Shown: one piece after another, positions 36,801-46,281 of the stretch | Position numbering within the stretch: the stretch's first letter is position 1 | Layout of the letters: each line of letters begins with the position of its first letter | DNA from: Hespellia stercorisuis DSM 15480 | Lineage (GTDB): Bacteria > Bacillota > Clostridia > Lachnospirales > Lachnospiraceae | DNA length: 64,000 nt | Assembly: GCF_900142165.1 (NCBI RefSeq) | Contig: NZ_FQZY01000015.1 | Span: 24,224 to 88,223, forward strand | Reading direction: 5' to 3' | Position numbers and translations under genes: made by a program | The notes under the pieces: generated by a model | Databases searched by the model: none | What the model was told of the DNA's origin: nothing | Seen by the model: the letters and a program-made list of their open reading frames with translations, nothing else

Positions 36801-38211
36801 GCATTTCTTCATTATCCAGACCTTCAATCAGTCTTGCCGTAATATGAAACAGTGTATTTTTCTGTCCACTTCCCGTGCGGAGAATATCATCTACTACTTC
36901 ATCAGAAATAAGAAAAGCGGCTGGCTGTTCTAATGCAGCTACCGCTTTCCTTATTTCTCCTAACTGTTCCTCTTCTGTCGGGAACAGACTTAATTGTAAA
37001 TAATCTCCTGAATTACCAGTTCCTCTGCCTGTGCTTTGATCTGGTTCATGTGTCTGGTCCATGCCATCCCGTCTGCCATTTTGTCCGGTGCCGGGTTTTT
37101 CTCCAGAAGTTCTGACATCAGGTTGTCTACTCTCTGCCTTGCCTGGCTGTCGATTTCCATCAGATGACTGTCCAGACGGTTCTGTAAGGTCAGAATGTTG
37201 AATCTGGCTACTTTGTGGTTTCTCAGATACTCTTTCCTCATCAATCCGTACTTCCCGATCGTTCCTCTCGTCTCCTCCAGACTGATATCCGGAATCTGGT
37301 ACTCTCCATTCTGGCTGTAAGTGATCTCTCTCATGCTCTGTTTCCTCCTTATTTTCTCCTCTATCTTCTGTGTTCCTTGTTTTGCTTTCACGAATTAACG
37401 TGTTAAATTCATTATAAGCTACTTCTTTTTCTTTTGCAACCGTTTTCAGATCTTTTTCCAAGTCATTCAACACATATCGTCCAATCTGCATCAATACCGG
37501 TCTGCTGATCTCATTCACAGAACTTCCAAGGTGTCCAATAACCTTTAACTGGTTAAAATCTGTAATATGACGAAAATCCTCTGCATCAAGATATTCCTGC
37601 ACATCCAGTCCGCATCGGTTCAGTAACACATACCAGACACTGTTTGTCATCAGTTCCCGGAACTCCACTTTCTGATTCTGTTCATCCAGATCTTCCAGAA
37701 AAGTGCCGGCTACATCCATTTGCAGTTCGTCGAAAGCATCCGGCAACCAGGCCTGCACACTTTCTTCTGCCGCCTGGTGAAGAACCTCTGCTAATCCTCC
37801 CTCTGTTGCTTCCAGTGCCAGCCGCTCCTGCAGATAATCTGCCACCAGTTGTTCTCCTTCTGGATTAAGATTCCATAACTGCGGATCTCTGCCCAGATTT
37901 TTTACCTTATAAGTATCCTGCACATCAAAAACATATCGGAGTTTCGTTTTTGGTCCGGATGTGTTATCTATCAGGGCAATTCCTTTAGAACCCTTTTTAA
38001 TCCATCGGTACATCTTCTGGTTCCAGATTTCCATGGATGCCACGGCTGTTGCTCCCGGACGCTGTGCATAGATCAAGAGCTGTTCCGGAAAAGTGTACCG
38101 GTACAGCCTGGATGCAGTATTTAGAAACCGCATCCATTCCTGCGGATTGGCAGCAACATCCTTTGCCACTTCCTCCGTCAGAAGTTCCATTGCATATAAT
38201 TTATTTGCCAT
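30880..38211 (-). CDS. Giant polyvalent protein: ArdC-like N-terminus, N6-methylase, SNF2 helicase
   Basis: 2443 residues. N-terminal 1-80: [20 protein letters not shown] is the ArdC/LtrC-like DNA-binding start. Around 870-1100: GWGGLADAF, methylase motif I-like [11 protein letters not shown] (about 945) and catalytic NVPFG (about 1013). Around 1600-2130: SNF2 helicase with VVGAGKTYE (about 1620), DEAHSYKN (about 1782), ATGTPISNS and motif [13 protein letters not shown] (about 2110). The C-terminal part is coiled-coil and ends with [10 protein letters not shown] 31 residues from the stop. A likely role is methylation or processing of incoming ICE DNA against restriction, delivered or made early in the recipient (inference). 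GAAAGGGAGTAACAG precedes the ATG. Confidence 0.9.
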   Translation of the reverse strand: MANKLYAMELLTEEVAKDVAANPQEWMRFLNTASRLYRYTFPEQLLIYAQRPGATAVASMEIWNQKMYRWIKKGSKGIALIDNTSGPKTKLRYVFDVQDTYKVKNLGRDPQLWNLNPEGEQLVADYLQERLALEATEGGLAEVLHQAAEESVQAWLPDAFDELQMDVAGTFLEDLDEQNQKVEFRELMTNSVWYVLLNRCGLDVQEYLDAEDFRHITDFNQLKVIGHLGSSVNEISRPVLMQIGRYVLNDLEKDLKTVAKEKEVAYNEFNTLIRESKTRNTEDRGENKEETEHERDHLQPEWRVPDSGYQSGGDERNDREVRIDEERVSEKPQSSQIQHSDLTEPSGQSSDGNRQPGKAESRQPDVRTSGEKPGTGQNGRRDGMDQTHEPDQSTGRGTGNSGDYLQLSLFPTEEEQLGEIRKAVAALEQPAAFLISDEVVDDILRTGSGQKNTLFHITARLIEGLDNEEMQNFLKEEYETGGKGFTIDGQKISIWYDNDGIRIRRGDSARRNFDRMVTWEEAADRIRDMYEDRSYVDNLISNNAIEQEQEEMTNLLALHFRDTSRNREEQQSYSDWQDVVREAWTDSAEADAIAHRFEWLQKDMDENPEDYRRWEIQHNPEYFQRFQDLQRERSWVDQKFTVERPALSFITQDEIDAVLRRGGITAGGRNRIYEYFMEHHDIKDAAEFLKNEYGTGGAAPGIPGAYESDASHDAKGLKLAKGKIGSPDVEVLLKWNKVAERVRQLIRTDDFLSPEELEKYEERQEAQRQADLEGAQQALEVEQEGSDQQEIREENQEPSEVETQPEAVEDAEKKEDITPEQSDIPATNFHITDDELGQGTPKEKFRANIMAIQLLKKCEEENRNATPDEQEILSRYVGWGGLADAFDETKSAWETEYLELKTVLTPEEYAAARASTLNAHYTQPIVIESMYQALENLGFTKGNILEPSMGVGNFFGMLPEKLNQSKLYGVELDSISGRIAKLLYPDANIQIKGFEKTDYPNDFFDVAIGNVPFGAYKVNDRQYDRYNFMIHDYFLAKTIDQLRPGGVAALITTKGTMDKASPEVRKYLAERADLLGAIRLPNTAFKANAGTEVSADILFFQKRDSMTKEMPEWVNLGSDANGITVNQYFADHPEMILGEMKEVSGPYGMETTCMPIEGADLEVQLAEAVRNIHGNMAPAVDVDAELDDVPESIPADPNVRNYSYAVVDDQVYYRVNSLMNQVKMPAATAERVKGMVEIRDTVRELIAMQMEESVTDEEIHKQQEKLNQVYDAYTAKYGVIGSNANKRAFSDDASYCLLCSLEDLNEDGTLKRKADMFTKRTIKKAVAVTSVETATEALALSLNERAKVDLSYMAQLTGKTEEKITEELVGVIFKNPLTDQWESGDEYLSGNVREKLNTARTFAENHPEFTPNVRALEAVQPRELEASEIEVRIGATWIEPSDYQDFMRELLHTPWYLAQKEIQVKYSEVNGEWRITGKNADSPRNAFAYATYGTERANAYRILEDTLNLKDVRIYDKSVNENGDEIRVLNKKETMLASQKQDAMKAAFKDWIFKDQQRRERLVRVYNERFNSIRPREYDGSHLTFPGMNPEIELRPHQKNAVAHQLYGDNVLLAHVVGAGKTYEMVAAAMESKRLGLSQKNLFVVPNHLTEQWGAEFLQLYPGANILVATKKDFEPANRKKFCARIAMGNYDAIIIGHSQFERIPISDERQEAMLRKQIDDLEIAIQSARYEQDGGRYTVKQIEKTRKTLMTRLEKLNQKEKKDNVVTFEELGVDHLYVDEAHSYKNAFLYTKMRNVAGIAQNEAQKSADMFNKCQYLDEITGGKGITFATGTPISNSMTELYVMQRYLQNSKLQNMGLGLFDSWASTFGEVVTSIELAPEGTGYRAKSRFARFYNIPELMNMFKEIADIKTSDQLNLPVPEAEYETVVLKPTEQQKEIVASLGERAEVVRNGGVDASVDNMLKITNDGRKLALDQRLVNELLPDDPGSKVSVCAEKSYEIWKDTVVQKSAQIIFCDLSTPKGDGSFNVYDDLKQKLMAKGVPEKEIAFIHDANTEAKKTELFGKVKSGQVRFLIGSTAKMGAGTNVQDRLIALHHLDIGWKPSDLEQREGRIIRQGNHNKKVHIFRYVTESTFDSYMWQLIENKQKFISQIMTSKAPVRSCEDVDEAALSYAEVKALATGNPAVKEKMALDVDVAKLKLLKANHMNNQYRLEDDIARNFPQQIAKLTETIDSYKADIAHYQEHKITDPEQFSMEISGKVFTEKKEAGAALLAVCKDMKAVDAAMDIGNYQGFNMRIQFDSWSKEFILSVKHESVSKVHLGADALGNITRINNLLESYPEKLAEAEQRLETVQEQLTNAKEEVGKPFTKEEELNQKLERLSELNALLNMDEREDTEAEQSESKEKEERPARGSIHEKLQIYKEKSQRESENGREDRKRDFGLE

Positions 38212-38214
38212 CTG

Positions 38215-38523
38215 TTACTCCCTTTCTTCTTCCCACTTTTCTTCTACAACATCGGCAATCCGTTCCATTGCCCTTGTCATAGAAGGAAAATTACTACTGT
38301 TACTTGCTTTTCCAATCTGATCAATAAGAAATTCCGGCATATCTGCAAGTGCTCCGGCAATCATAGCCTTTACCCGGATATCCTCCAGCATAAGAAGCTC
38401 TTTTACACCAAATTCTTCACCAAATACATCCTGATATCTCCGTAAGTCATCCAAAAGATATTCCGGTTTTAAATCTCTATCCATTTCCTTTCTTTTATCA
38501 TCACCATATAAACACCAGTCCAT
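38215..38523 (-). CDS. Hypothetical ICE protein
   Basis: A 102-residue acidic helical protein (LKPEYLLDDLRRYQDVFGEE, MTRAMERIADVVEEKWEEE). ATG 38521-38523 has GGAGGAGAAAAGAAT upstream. It stops 3 bases before the start of the giant protein, so the two are co-translated and may interact. I do not recognise a family. No signal peptide, no membrane segment. Confidence 0.65.
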   Translation of the reverse strand: MDWCLYGDDKRKEMDRDLKPEYLLDDLRRYQDVFGEEFGVKELLMLEDIRVKAMIAGALADMPEFLIDQIGKASNSSNFPSMTRAMERIADVVEEKWEEERE

Positions 38524-38553
38524 ATTCTTTTCTCCTCCATCTTCATAAAATTA

Positions 38554-38573
38554 GGGACTGCTCACACAGTCCC
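38554..38573 (-). terminator. Hairpin after the DUF5688 gene
   Basis: Perfect 7-bp stem GGGACTG / CAGTCCC with a 6-base loop, 23 bases after the DUF5688 stop and followed on the minus strand by TAATTTTATG. Being weak, it may only reduce transcription into the two downstream genes. Confidence 0.5.
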
Positions 38574-38596
38574 CTCAAAATCATCGTTATTTCTCG

Positions 38597-39697
38597 TTAT
38601 AATACTGAGGCAAGGTCTTTCGCCCTATTCTTTGGGATTGTATCTGTCCCTTTTGCTTTGATCTCCGCCTTGGCTTTCTCCAGTTTTCCATGGATTCCAC
38701 CTTTTGCTTCTGTTCTCCCAGTTGCTTTTTCTGCTGCTTTTTCTTTCTCCAGACGTGCTTCCCTGCGTTCGGCATTTTCCATAACTGCTGTCTTTCCATC
38801 ACAGAACTGAACCTTATCCGAAAGCTGTTCCTGCCTCTCTACCTGCGTCTCATTGACTTCCTGTACCATGGCATTTAATTCCGGTACTTCAAACATTCCG
38901 TTATCAGGAAGAATCAGCACCTCATGAATTGAAGAGGGAAGAACAAAATAATCACTTCCCAGGCATTCACCGATCTGCTTACGAATATCTTCCTGCAGTA
39001 ACAGTGATGCACCATTCATTTTTTGTGCATTTGAAAGACAGAACATTGGATTTTCCATTGCTTCAACATTCAGTTTTTCATTCAAAAGATTTTCTGCTTC
39101 TTCACCAAAAATCATGGATTTTATCATTTCATTCATGTCCATCAAAACAACACCACGATTTCTGTCTGCCGCCACTGCATCTGCCTGGATTTGTTCTGCT
39201 GTCACACCCCATTCATTCATAAGATTGACAGTAACCGGAATACTACCAATTCCTCCCTCGTTTTCTTCCACATTCACTGCGTAATATGCTGCAAAATCTC
39301 CATGTTCGGTAACAACTTTATCAGCCAGGCGTTCTTCATTCCATTCCCGGTCACAGATTCTCACCTGTAATTTGTCCTTCATTTTTTCATAATCCAAAAT
39401 ATCCGGAAGACCCATATTGATAAATGCCGCTTTGTCCTGCACTTCAATACGCATATCTGCCACATCACCCACACAGGAATCCAGATTTTTTCCATTGACA
39501 TATTCCATATAAAGAGAATCCAGATATACCATCGGCACAGCTCTTTGATCACCCTGTGGAATTGAAATGCCAGTCAACCTTAATCCATTATTTTTTGCAA
39601 CTTCTTCAATACGGATTTCTCCATTCTGATATGAATCCGGCAAATAGTCTTTTACATTATCTTTGACATATTCATAAAATTCTTTTCTGTTCATCAT
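38597..39697 (-). CDS. DUF5688 family protein
   Basis: A 366-residue soluble protein with the DUF5688 look: KEFYEYVKDNVKDYLPDSYQ, PMVYLDSLYMEYVNG, AAFINMGLPDILDY, FCLSNAQKMNGASLLLQ. Function unknown; widespread in gut Clostridial ICEs. The last 70 residues are a charged helix, and the tail contains GIHGKLEKAK 33 residues from the end, the third copy of the shared tail motif. AAAGGGGTAAAAGCGT precedes the ATG. Upstream, 6 bases away, is a 46-codon ORF. Confidence 0.8.
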   Translation of the reverse strand: MMNRKEFYEYVKDNVKDYLPDSYQNGEIRIEEVAKNNGLRLTGISIPQGDQRAVPMVYLDSLYMEYVNGKNLDSCVGDVADMRIEVQDKAAFINMGLPDILDYEKMKDKLQVRICDREWNEERLADKVVTEHGDFAAYYAVNVEENEGGIGSIPVTVNLMNEWGVTAEQIQADAVAADRNRGVVLMDMNEMIKSMIFGEEAENLLNEKLNVEAMENPMFCLSNAQKMNGASLLLQEDIRKQIGECLGSDYFVLPSSIHEVLILPDNGMFEVPELNAMVQEVNETQVERQEQLSDKVQFCDGKTAVMENAERREARLEKEKAAEKATGRTEAKGGIHGKLEKAKAEIKAKGTDTIPKNRAKDLASVL

Positions 39698-39703
39698 ACG
39701 CTT

Positions 39704-39844
39704 TTACCCCTTTCTGATCATGTGATGGTTCATTCTTTTCCTGCTGACCATCTGCTCGGCTTTTTTCTGATAAGCCATCATTCTTTTTAAAGTTCTCTCC
39801 TGGTTCTTTCTTGCTTCCTGTCTCTTTTCCATTGTTTTCATCAT
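39704..39844 (-). CDS. Small basic hypothetical protein
   Basis: A 46-residue ORF, MMKTMEKRQEARKNQERTLK and on to MVSRKRMNHHMIRKG, very rich in Lys/Arg. AAGGGACAG precedes the double ATG. It ends 6 bases before the DUF5688 start and begins after the terminator of the surface-protein gene. A highly charged helix suggests nucleic acid or protein binding. No known family. Confidence 0.5.
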   Translation of the reverse strand: MMKTMEKRQEARKNQERTLKRMMAYQKKAEQMVSRKRMNHHMIRKG

Positions 39845-39879
39845 ATTTTTCTGTCCCTTTCTGTGAATTTTTGTATTTT

Positions 39880-39908
39880 AAAGGGAGCCCTGATTCAGGG
39901 CCCCCTTT
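39880..39908 (-). terminator. 29-bp hairpin terminator, copy 2 of 2
   Basis: AAAGGGAGCCCTGATT / CAGGGCCCCCTTT on the plus strand, directly after the stop of the giant surface protein gene. 28 of 29 bases equal the reverse complement of 3041-3069. Both copies follow stop codons of minus-strand genes, which supports a terminator role. Confidence 0.65.
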
Positions 39909-39916
39909 ACTGAGGA

Positions 39917-42900
39917 TTACTGTTTTCTGATTTTCTTTCTGCTGATATAAAGTCCTGCCATGCCTCCGGTAGAGATAAGCAGAAGCAGAATCGGCAGCCA
40001 GATATTTGTGTTATCTCCTGTCTTCGGTGCATCTGATACCTTCGTCTCTTCATGGGACTGCGGCACATCTGGTGTGCTTGGTGTTTCCGGAACTTCCGGT
40101 TTCTCATTTGTCAGATTGAAAGTAACTTCTACAACCGGCGTACTGTCGTCTGCGTAGGCAAATGTCACTTCATGCTTGGTCTGATCCAGTGTGTATCCAT
40201 CCAGTGTTTTTGTCTCCACCAGATAATACTTGATTGCTGTATCATATTTGCCGTTCTTGAATGCGGCAATCTCATACAGCTTACTCTCGGCATGACCGGC
40301 AGCATCTGTTTTTAAGGTTTCCAGGACCTTTCCTTTGCTGTCACGGAATTCAAATTCTACTCCTTTCAGCGGTTCCCCAGATGATTTATCTGTCTTATTG
40401 AGAATGACTTTTCCCTTGGCAGTATCATCTTTCATAACCACTTTCTGGATTTCTCCAGTATCCTTCACCTCAAATGTCACATCCGATGTCAGAAGATATC
40501 CTTTTGGTGCCTGTTCCTCTCGTAAGGTGTATCTACCAATTGGCAGTTTTTCAATATAGTGTGCCTCCTCTGTGGAAGTCCAGCTCTCTACTACCTGATC
40601 GTCCTTATCAAGAATCGTTAGTTTTGCACCAGGAATCTCTGTATCTCCTGTGATATCTGTCTTGCTGATCTGAACCTTGGTCACATCATCTTTCATCTCA
40701 TGCTTCTGAATCTCAGCTGTATTCTCAACCGTAAAGGTAATGCTCTCTGCAGTAACATATCCGTCTGCCGGTTTTGTTTCCGTCATGGTATACTCATTAC
40801 CTACAACAAGTTCTTTGATCACATGAGATCCTTCTGTAGAAGTCCATTCATCCACAACATTTCCATCTGCATCCGTCACTTTCAGGTGTGCACCTGGAAG
40901 TTCTTTGCCTGTGGTCAGGTCTGTTTTTGTCAGTTCCACTGTGGTCGGCTGATTTTCAAACGTAAAATCATAGCTTACTTCTGCCTGATCTTCTCCGGCA
41001 TATTCAAAGGTAAACTCCTGCACTTCTTCCGTTGTCACAAATCCGTCCGGTGCACTGTTCTCTTTTACATAATATTTTCCATCTACTGGAAGATCTGCCG
41101 CAAAAGTGATCTGTCCTTTCTCATCGGTTGCTTTCTGCTCGATGAGGGAATCTTTCTCAAGCAACACATCTCCGTTTACATTTTTGATATCTTCACTGGT
41201 ATAAAGGCCGAAGACGCCGCCTGCAAGAACACGGTCTGTATCTTTTTCTTTCTTCAGAACAGTAACCTTTACTTTCTGACGGGTATTCTGCCATTTTTCA
41301 TCATAAGTGATTACCGGTGTGTCCTGATCACGGTAGGAAAGATCAACATATCTCGGTTCTCCATCCAATACATAGCCATGGGCAGTTTTAACTTCTTTCA
41401 CATAGTATTTGCCTGCCGGGAGATTATCCATCTGTGCAATACCATTGGAATCTGTAGTAATAGTTCCTACTTTTTCATCTGCTTTGTAATAATCTTTGCT
41501 GACACCATCTGCCGCTTTGATATCTTCCGCAGCAAATACATCGAAAGTCACATCTGTAAGGCTTCCGGTTACATATTCGAAGAGATGCTCCACAGTGCCT
41601 TTTACATTGTCCAGAAGTGTCACTTTATCCAAAAATTCTCCATTTTTGTTGATGATTAAAAGTCCTGTCGGCACTTCATCTTTCATCTCTACCTTCTGAA
41701 TCTCTGCGGTATCTTCCAGTGTGAACTTCACATCCGTTGCTTTCAGATATCCATACGGTGCGATTTCTTCACGAAGGGTATATTCCTCCCCAACGGTCAG
41801 TCGTTTAATCACATGTGGCTGGTCTTTTACAGAAGTCCACTGATCTACGACATTCCCCTCTCTATCAAGAACGGTGAGTTTTGCTCCATCCAGTTCCACA
41901 CCTGTTGTCACATCTGATTTTGTAATTTCAACCGTTGTCGGCTGATTCTTCTTCACTGTTTTCAGTTTTACTGTCTTCACGTCCTGTCCCTGATAAGAAG
42001 CATCCAGATTCAGAACTTCATCGGAAGAAACGAATCCTGCCGGTGCCTTTAACTCTTTTACATAATACTGTCCGAGTGGCAGATCCAGCGTACAGGAAGC
42101 AATTCCATCTTTATCAGAAGTCATTTCCTGTAACAGGGTATCAGCGTTGACAATGACTTTGCCTTCTGCTTTGATATCATCTTTGTTATAAATGCCAAAG
42201 ACTGCACCTTCTACCGTTGCTCCGTTTTCTGCATCCTGTTTTTCTACCTGGATTGCAACTTTCTGTCTGTCATCACCAACAGTCACTTCCTGTTCGATCA
42301 CAGGTGTATCCTGATCTGCATAGACAAATGCTACATCCGATCTGTCATGGTTCAGAACAAATCCTTCCGGTGCTGTTTTTTCTACCACATAGTAAGAACC
42401 AAGCGGCAGGTTATCTGCAACTGCTTTTCCGTCTTCCCCGGTCGTTACCGTTGTTACCAGAGCATCTTTTGCATAAATCAGCTGTCTGTTTCCATTTTCA
42501 TCTTTCTGATAATCCGGTGTGTAGATATTTTCCGCTGCATAGACGTTAAACTCTGCACCTTTCAGATATTTTTCTTCATAAACAAAATCCTTTTTGAATC
42601 CACTCAGCATCTCACCTTTTTTATAGATCGTCAGCTTTCCTTTTACCGGATGATTCTCGTAATCAACTGTGATAATGGCATCGCCGCTTTCTGAATCCAT
42701 CTGATAAGCAGTGTTTGCATCAACAGCAATCTCCATATAATTCTTGTTGATTGTGTACCCTTCCGGTGCGTTGACTTCCTCAATCCGGTAATGTCCGATT
42801 TTCAGGTTCTTTGGCATGATCAGATAACCCTGACTGTCTGTAAAATAGGACTTGTGTGTGGTTGTCACAGGATAAGTAGTTACCTGCTCCACGTATTTTT

Positions 42901-45900
42901 TGTTATCCAGGTCATATACCTTAAATTCTGTTCCTGCAATCAGGACGGATTTCTTTGTTTCATCGTCTTTTTTCACAATTTTCAATTTTGCCTTGAACTC
43001 TTTGTCCAGAAGCACACGCCAGATCTGTGGCTCATTCGGATGGTTCTCTGTGATATTCACTTCAAAATCATCGACTGGCTTGTAATTGTGTGGTGTTGTT
43101 GTTTCACGGACAATATAGCTTCCAAATGGTAATGGAATACTGCAGGCATAACCTTTTTCATCTGTAAAAATCTCAGTAGCTCCGTTTTCTCCACTCACTA
43201 CTGGTTTAGCAGAATCAAAATCATAGCTTCCATCTGCTTTCTTTGTAAGGGAAGATTTCAGATAAACTGTAAATCCGGCTCCGGATAACAGATCTGCATC
43301 GGTCTTTCCATTGTTGGCTGCTTTGATAATCTGGAACGGCTGCTTGATCACCTGTTCACTGGAAATGCATTCTCTTTTTACTTCTGCAGTCATATCACCT
43401 TCATAACTACATTCAAGATCATGTTCTTCTGTATCTGCCAGGTATCCGGTCGGTGGTGTGATCTCCTTGACGTAATATTTGCCAAGATATAAGCCATCTA
43501 CAGAAGCCTGTCCTTTTTCATCCGTTGTAAGAGAAGCCACCTGTTCCCCTGCTTTATAAATCACACCGGTTGCTCCATCCGGATGCACGATATCTTCACG
43601 GGCATATAATCCGTAGACTGCACCTTTCAGTGTTGCATCGCCCTGCGGAACGGCTTTTCCTGTTTCTTTATCAACTTTGAATAAATTGATTTTTGCTGTC
43701 ACACGGTCATTGCTGAAGGTATGGGCGAAAGATACGGTTGCTTCTTTATCATTGGTGTAAGAGAACTTGAACGTATACACGTCTTCTGTATTTCTTACAT
43801 AGCCTTCTGGTGCCTGGTCTTCTTTTACGGAATAGGAATGATTGATAGGCAGATCTGCTGTGAATTTTGCCTTTCCATCCTCACCGGTAGTGGCTTTCTC
43901 AATCAGGGTGCCTTTCTTTACAACAACTACACCATCTGCATTTTTGATATCGTCTGCCGCATACAGGGCGAAAATACCACCTTCCAGCGGTTTCTTTGTA
44001 TCTTTATCCTGTTTTACTACAGTGACTTCTGCTTTCTGACGCTCATTGTTGAAGGTGACATCCGCAAATACAACTTCTTTATTCTGTCCGGCATAAGTCA
44101 GCGTCACTGTCTTTTCTTCGCCGCCATTATAGAAGTTGTCCGGTGCTTTTGCTTCTTTTACCACATAAGTTCCTAGATGGAGATTCTTCAGGGTAACAGA
44201 GCCATTCTCACCTGTTGTCAGATTTTCTTTCACCAGATCACCTTTGCTGTACACTTTTGTACCATACGCAGTCACAATATCTGCTCCGGCATACACGTTG
44301 TAAACAGCATTTTTTTGTCTGCGGTTCTCATAATGGAATACGGTTCCACTCTCACTGACTTCTGCTCCGGTAAGCACCTGACCTTCTTTATAAACAGTAA
44401 GCTCTGCAAGCTGCTCCTTATTTTCCACGGTTACAGCTGAGGTCTTACTTGCTACCAGTTTTACATTTGTTGCCGTTGCATTTACTACATATCCCTGTGG
44501 TGCTGTGATTTCTTTCAGATAAACGGTATCCTGTGTCTTGATAATCGTAACAGAGGATTTTCCATTCTTATCTGTTGCAGGCATCTGAGTGATCAGCTTT
44601 GTACAAGCCTCATCGCTGTAAACGCCAAATACTGCACCTGCAAGATTGACATTCGCTGTATCGTCTTTCTTTACGATTTCGATCGTAGCCTGTTCAATCC
44701 ATGACACCTTTAAGCTTACATATTTTTCATCAGCAACACCTTCTCCAAATACAAATGCCAGATCCTGAACACTTGCATTCGTAGTCAATTTATATGCTGA
44801 ATAATCTTTTGTAATACTTCCCTTCATTTTTGCAGAAAAAGTATCACTTACATCTCTTGTCTGTGTCAGAGGAGCTGAGAGATAAAACGTGGTTCCTCCT
44901 CCAATTGTTACGCTTGCACCTGCCGCACTTACGGTTCCAGTAGATACATTATGGAGCTTTACTCCTTTTGGTAAGTCCATTGTGATTTTCTGCTGGGAAG
45001 ATGCGTTGAACTTAATGTTCTCCGTTCTCTGAACATTTCTATCTACATAAGCTTTTACATCCGGCTTTGAAAATGACATCGCTACATCTGGTATTTCCGG
45101 CTTATTCACACAATAATTATAGAGTTCTTTTGCCAAAGCCTCTCCTGTAGCATTGGTTCCGTAAAATGCATCACTGCTTCCGTTGGCATATGATGCAGCC
45201 ATGTGAATGATGATGAATCTTTTTCCTTCTGAAAAATCCGTGTGTTTATTCGCAAAAAAGCTTTCGCTCCCTGCGGCATCTGTGCCGTAATAACACACTT
45301 TTGCTAACGCCTGATTGTCTCCAATCTTTGTAATTGTATAATTTCCAGATCCAGGTCCTGGCTTAGCTGGCTGTACACAATACGCAATTGCTCTGACGTT
45401 TCCGTAGCTGATATAGTACGGCTCTGTCAGATAGGTTCCAAGATTATAATCTGCATATCTATACAGTGGTCCTTTTTCAATTGTTACCTGCTGTGTACTT
45501 CTTGCTGAATAAGCTGAAACTGCTTCAAATGTTGCAATCTCTCCCTCTTCCATAGCATCAAGATCCACACCTTCGTCTCCTGCCTGTTCCAAAACATCAT
45601 GAAGCTCTAACCCTGATTCTTCATCATAGGTATCCTGATTCTGTGCCTGCTCTACTAAATCATCAAATTCATCAGCGTCAATATCGGTAATCTCCGAGTC
45701 TGCTTCTGAATCCTCCGCTTCCTCTGTCTGCTGTTCACTGCCAGCGGTTTCTGATTCGGTCACTGCTTCACTCCCTGCAGTTTCAGTCTGAGCTTCTGTT
45801 GCTTTCTCACGCACAATCAGTTTTCGGCTGATCTGGTACTTCGGATGCTCTTGATTTACCGGTTCCACATAATAGACCGCTTTGTAAGTGTCCGCATGAT

Positions 45901-46213
45901 CTGTCGTAAAATCCTCATCCTTGTCATTCTTTGCTTCCTCAAATGTGACTTTGACCTTGTTATCATCCTTGATTTCCAGTCCCGTGTAATCTGATTTCAC
46001 ATCAAATACACTGCCTGTTTCAATTTCATAATCTTTGGCAGTCACCACCTCATCTTCATCCAGAAGGTCTTTCACTTCCTCATAAAGTGGAGGTTTTTCC
46101 TCTGGCTGGATCTCCGCTGCATATGCCGTCATCGGAGACAGCACTGTACTAAGCATTGTCATGCCTGCCAGCAAGCCAGATACTACTTTTCTAAAATTAC
46201 CTTTTTTCTTCAT
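39917..46213 (-). CDS. Giant sortase-anchored Cna-B surface protein (SpaA-like)
   Basis: 2098 residues. Signal peptide (VVSGLLAGMTMLSTVL, cleavage near TAYA-A, residue 33). An acidic linker follows, then a thioester-domain-like region with AYCVQPAK. About 14 Cna-B repeats come next, of two kinds: 'FGLYTSEDIKN'-type and shorter 'LPGAHLKVTDADGNVVDEWT'-type. The sortase motif is APKTGD, then a membrane helix (IWLPILLLLISTGG) and RKKIRKQ. It would be anchored to peptidoglycan and probably holds donor and recipient together during conjugation (inference). The usual thioester glutamine context is not visible (IIIHMAAS instead). GAGAGGACC precedes the ATG. Confidence 0.93.
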   Translation of the reverse strand: MKKKGNFRKVVSGLLAGMTMLSTVLSPMTAYAAEIQPEEKPPLYEEVKDLLDEDEVVTAKDYEIETGSVFDVKSDYTGLEIKDDNKVKVTFEEAKNDKDEDFTTDHADTYKAVYYVEPVNQEHPKYQISRKLIVREKATEAQTETAGSEAVTESETAGSEQQTEEAEDSEADSEITDIDADEFDDLVEQAQNQDTYDEESGLELHDVLEQAGDEGVDLDAMEEGEIATFEAVSAYSARSTQQVTIEKGPLYRYADYNLGTYLTEPYYISYGNVRAIAYCVQPAKPGPGSGNYTITKIGDNQALAKVCYYGTDAAGSESFFANKHTDFSEGKRFIIIHMAASYANGSSDAFYGTNATGEALAKELYNYCVNKPEIPDVAMSFSKPDVKAYVDRNVQRTENIKFNASSQQKITMDLPKGVKLHNVSTGTVSAAGASVTIGGGTTFYLSAPLTQTRDVSDTFSAKMKGSITKDYSAYKLTTNASVQDLAFVFGEGVADEKYVSLKVSWIEQATIEIVKKDDTANVNLAGAVFGVYSDEACTKLITQMPATDKNGKSSVTIIKTQDTVYLKEITAPQGYVVNATATNVKLVASKTSAVTVENKEQLAELTVYKEGQVLTGAEVSESGTVFHYENRRQKNAVYNVYAGADIVTAYGTKVYSKGDLVKENLTTGENGSVTLKNLHLGTYVVKEAKAPDNFYNGGEEKTVTLTYAGQNKEVVFADVTFNNERQKAEVTVVKQDKDTKKPLEGGIFALYAADDIKNADGVVVVKKGTLIEKATTGEDGKAKFTADLPINHSYSVKEDQAPEGYVRNTEDVYTFKFSYTNDKEATVSFAHTFSNDRVTAKINLFKVDKETGKAVPQGDATLKGAVYGLYAREDIVHPDGATGVIYKAGEQVASLTTDEKGQASVDGLYLGKYYVKEITPPTGYLADTEEHDLECSYEGDMTAEVKRECISSEQVIKQPFQIIKAANNGKTDADLLSGAGFTVYLKSSLTKKADGSYDFDSAKPVVSGENGATEIFTDEKGYACSIPLPFGSYIVRETTTPHNYKPVDDFEVNITENHPNEPQIWRVLLDKEFKAKLKIVKKDDETKKSVLIAGTEFKVYDLDNKKYVEQVTTYPVTTTHKSYFTDSQGYLIMPKNLKIGHYRIEEVNAPEGYTINKNYMEIAVDANTAYQMDSESGDAIITVDYENHPVKGKLTIYKKGEMLSGFKKDFVYEEKYLKGAEFNVYAAENIYTPDYQKDENGNRQLIYAKDALVTTVTTGEDGKAVADNLPLGSYYVVEKTAPEGFVLNHDRSDVAFVYADQDTPVIEQEVTVGDDRQKVAIQVEKQDAENGATVEGAVFGIYNKDDIKAEGKVIVNADTLLQEMTSDKDGIASCTLDLPLGQYYVKELKAPAGFVSSDEVLNLDASYQGQDVKTVKLKTVKKNQPTTVEITKSDVTTGVELDGAKLTVLDREGNVVDQWTSVKDQPHVIKRLTVGEEYTLREEIAPYGYLKATDVKFTLEDTAEIQKVEMKDEVPTGLLIINKNGEFLDKVTLLDNVKGTVEHLFEYVTGSLTDVTFDVFAAEDIKAADGVSKDYYKADEKVGTITTDSNGIAQMDNLPAGKYYVKEVKTAHGYVLDGEPRYVDLSYRDQDTPVITYDEKWQNTRQKVKVTVLKKEKDTDRVLAGGVFGLYTSEDIKNVNGDVLLEKDSLIEQKATDEKGQITFAADLPVDGKYYVKENSAPDGFVTTEEVQEFTFEYAGEDQAEVSYDFTFENQPTTVELTKTDLTTGKELPGAHLKVTDADGNVVDEWTSTEGSHVIKELVVGNEYTMTETKPADGYVTAESITFTVENTAEIQKHEMKDDVTKVQISKTDITGDTEIPGAKLTILDKDDQVVESWTSTEEAHYIEKLPIGRYTLREEQAPKGYLLTSDVTFEVKDTGEIQKVVMKDDTAKGKVILNKTDKSSGEPLKGVEFEFRDSKGKVLETLKTDAAGHAESKLYEIAAFKNGKYDTAIKYYLVETKTLDGYTLDQTKHEVTFAYADDSTPVVEVTFNLTNEKPEVPETPSTPDVPQSHEETKVSDAPKTGDNTNIWLPILLLLISTGGMAGLYISRKKIRKQ

Positions 46214-46248
46214 GCTAAGGTCCTCTCTTTCATATATTTGTATTAAAA

Positions 46249-46270
46249 CAGACAGTCCTTAGACTGCCTG
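46249..46270 (-). terminator. Hairpin after topB
   Basis: CAGGCAGTC / GACTGTCTG stem with a 4-base loop (one G-T), 11 bases after the topB stop, then TTTTAATAC. It may separate topB from the surface-protein gene. Confidence 0.6.
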
Positions 46271-46281
46271 CAATACACTAC

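Noticed and set aside
40700..41659. 319-codon plus-strand frame opposite the surface protein gene
   Set aside because: Antisense shadow of Cna-B repeats; hydrophobic and Cys/Phe-rich composition is the complement of the acidic repeats.
39917..46213. CRISPR array or tandem DNA repeats
   Set aside because: The repeats are protein-level Cna-B domains of about 90 residues with diverged DNA. No short direct repeats with unique spacers occur anywhere in the window.
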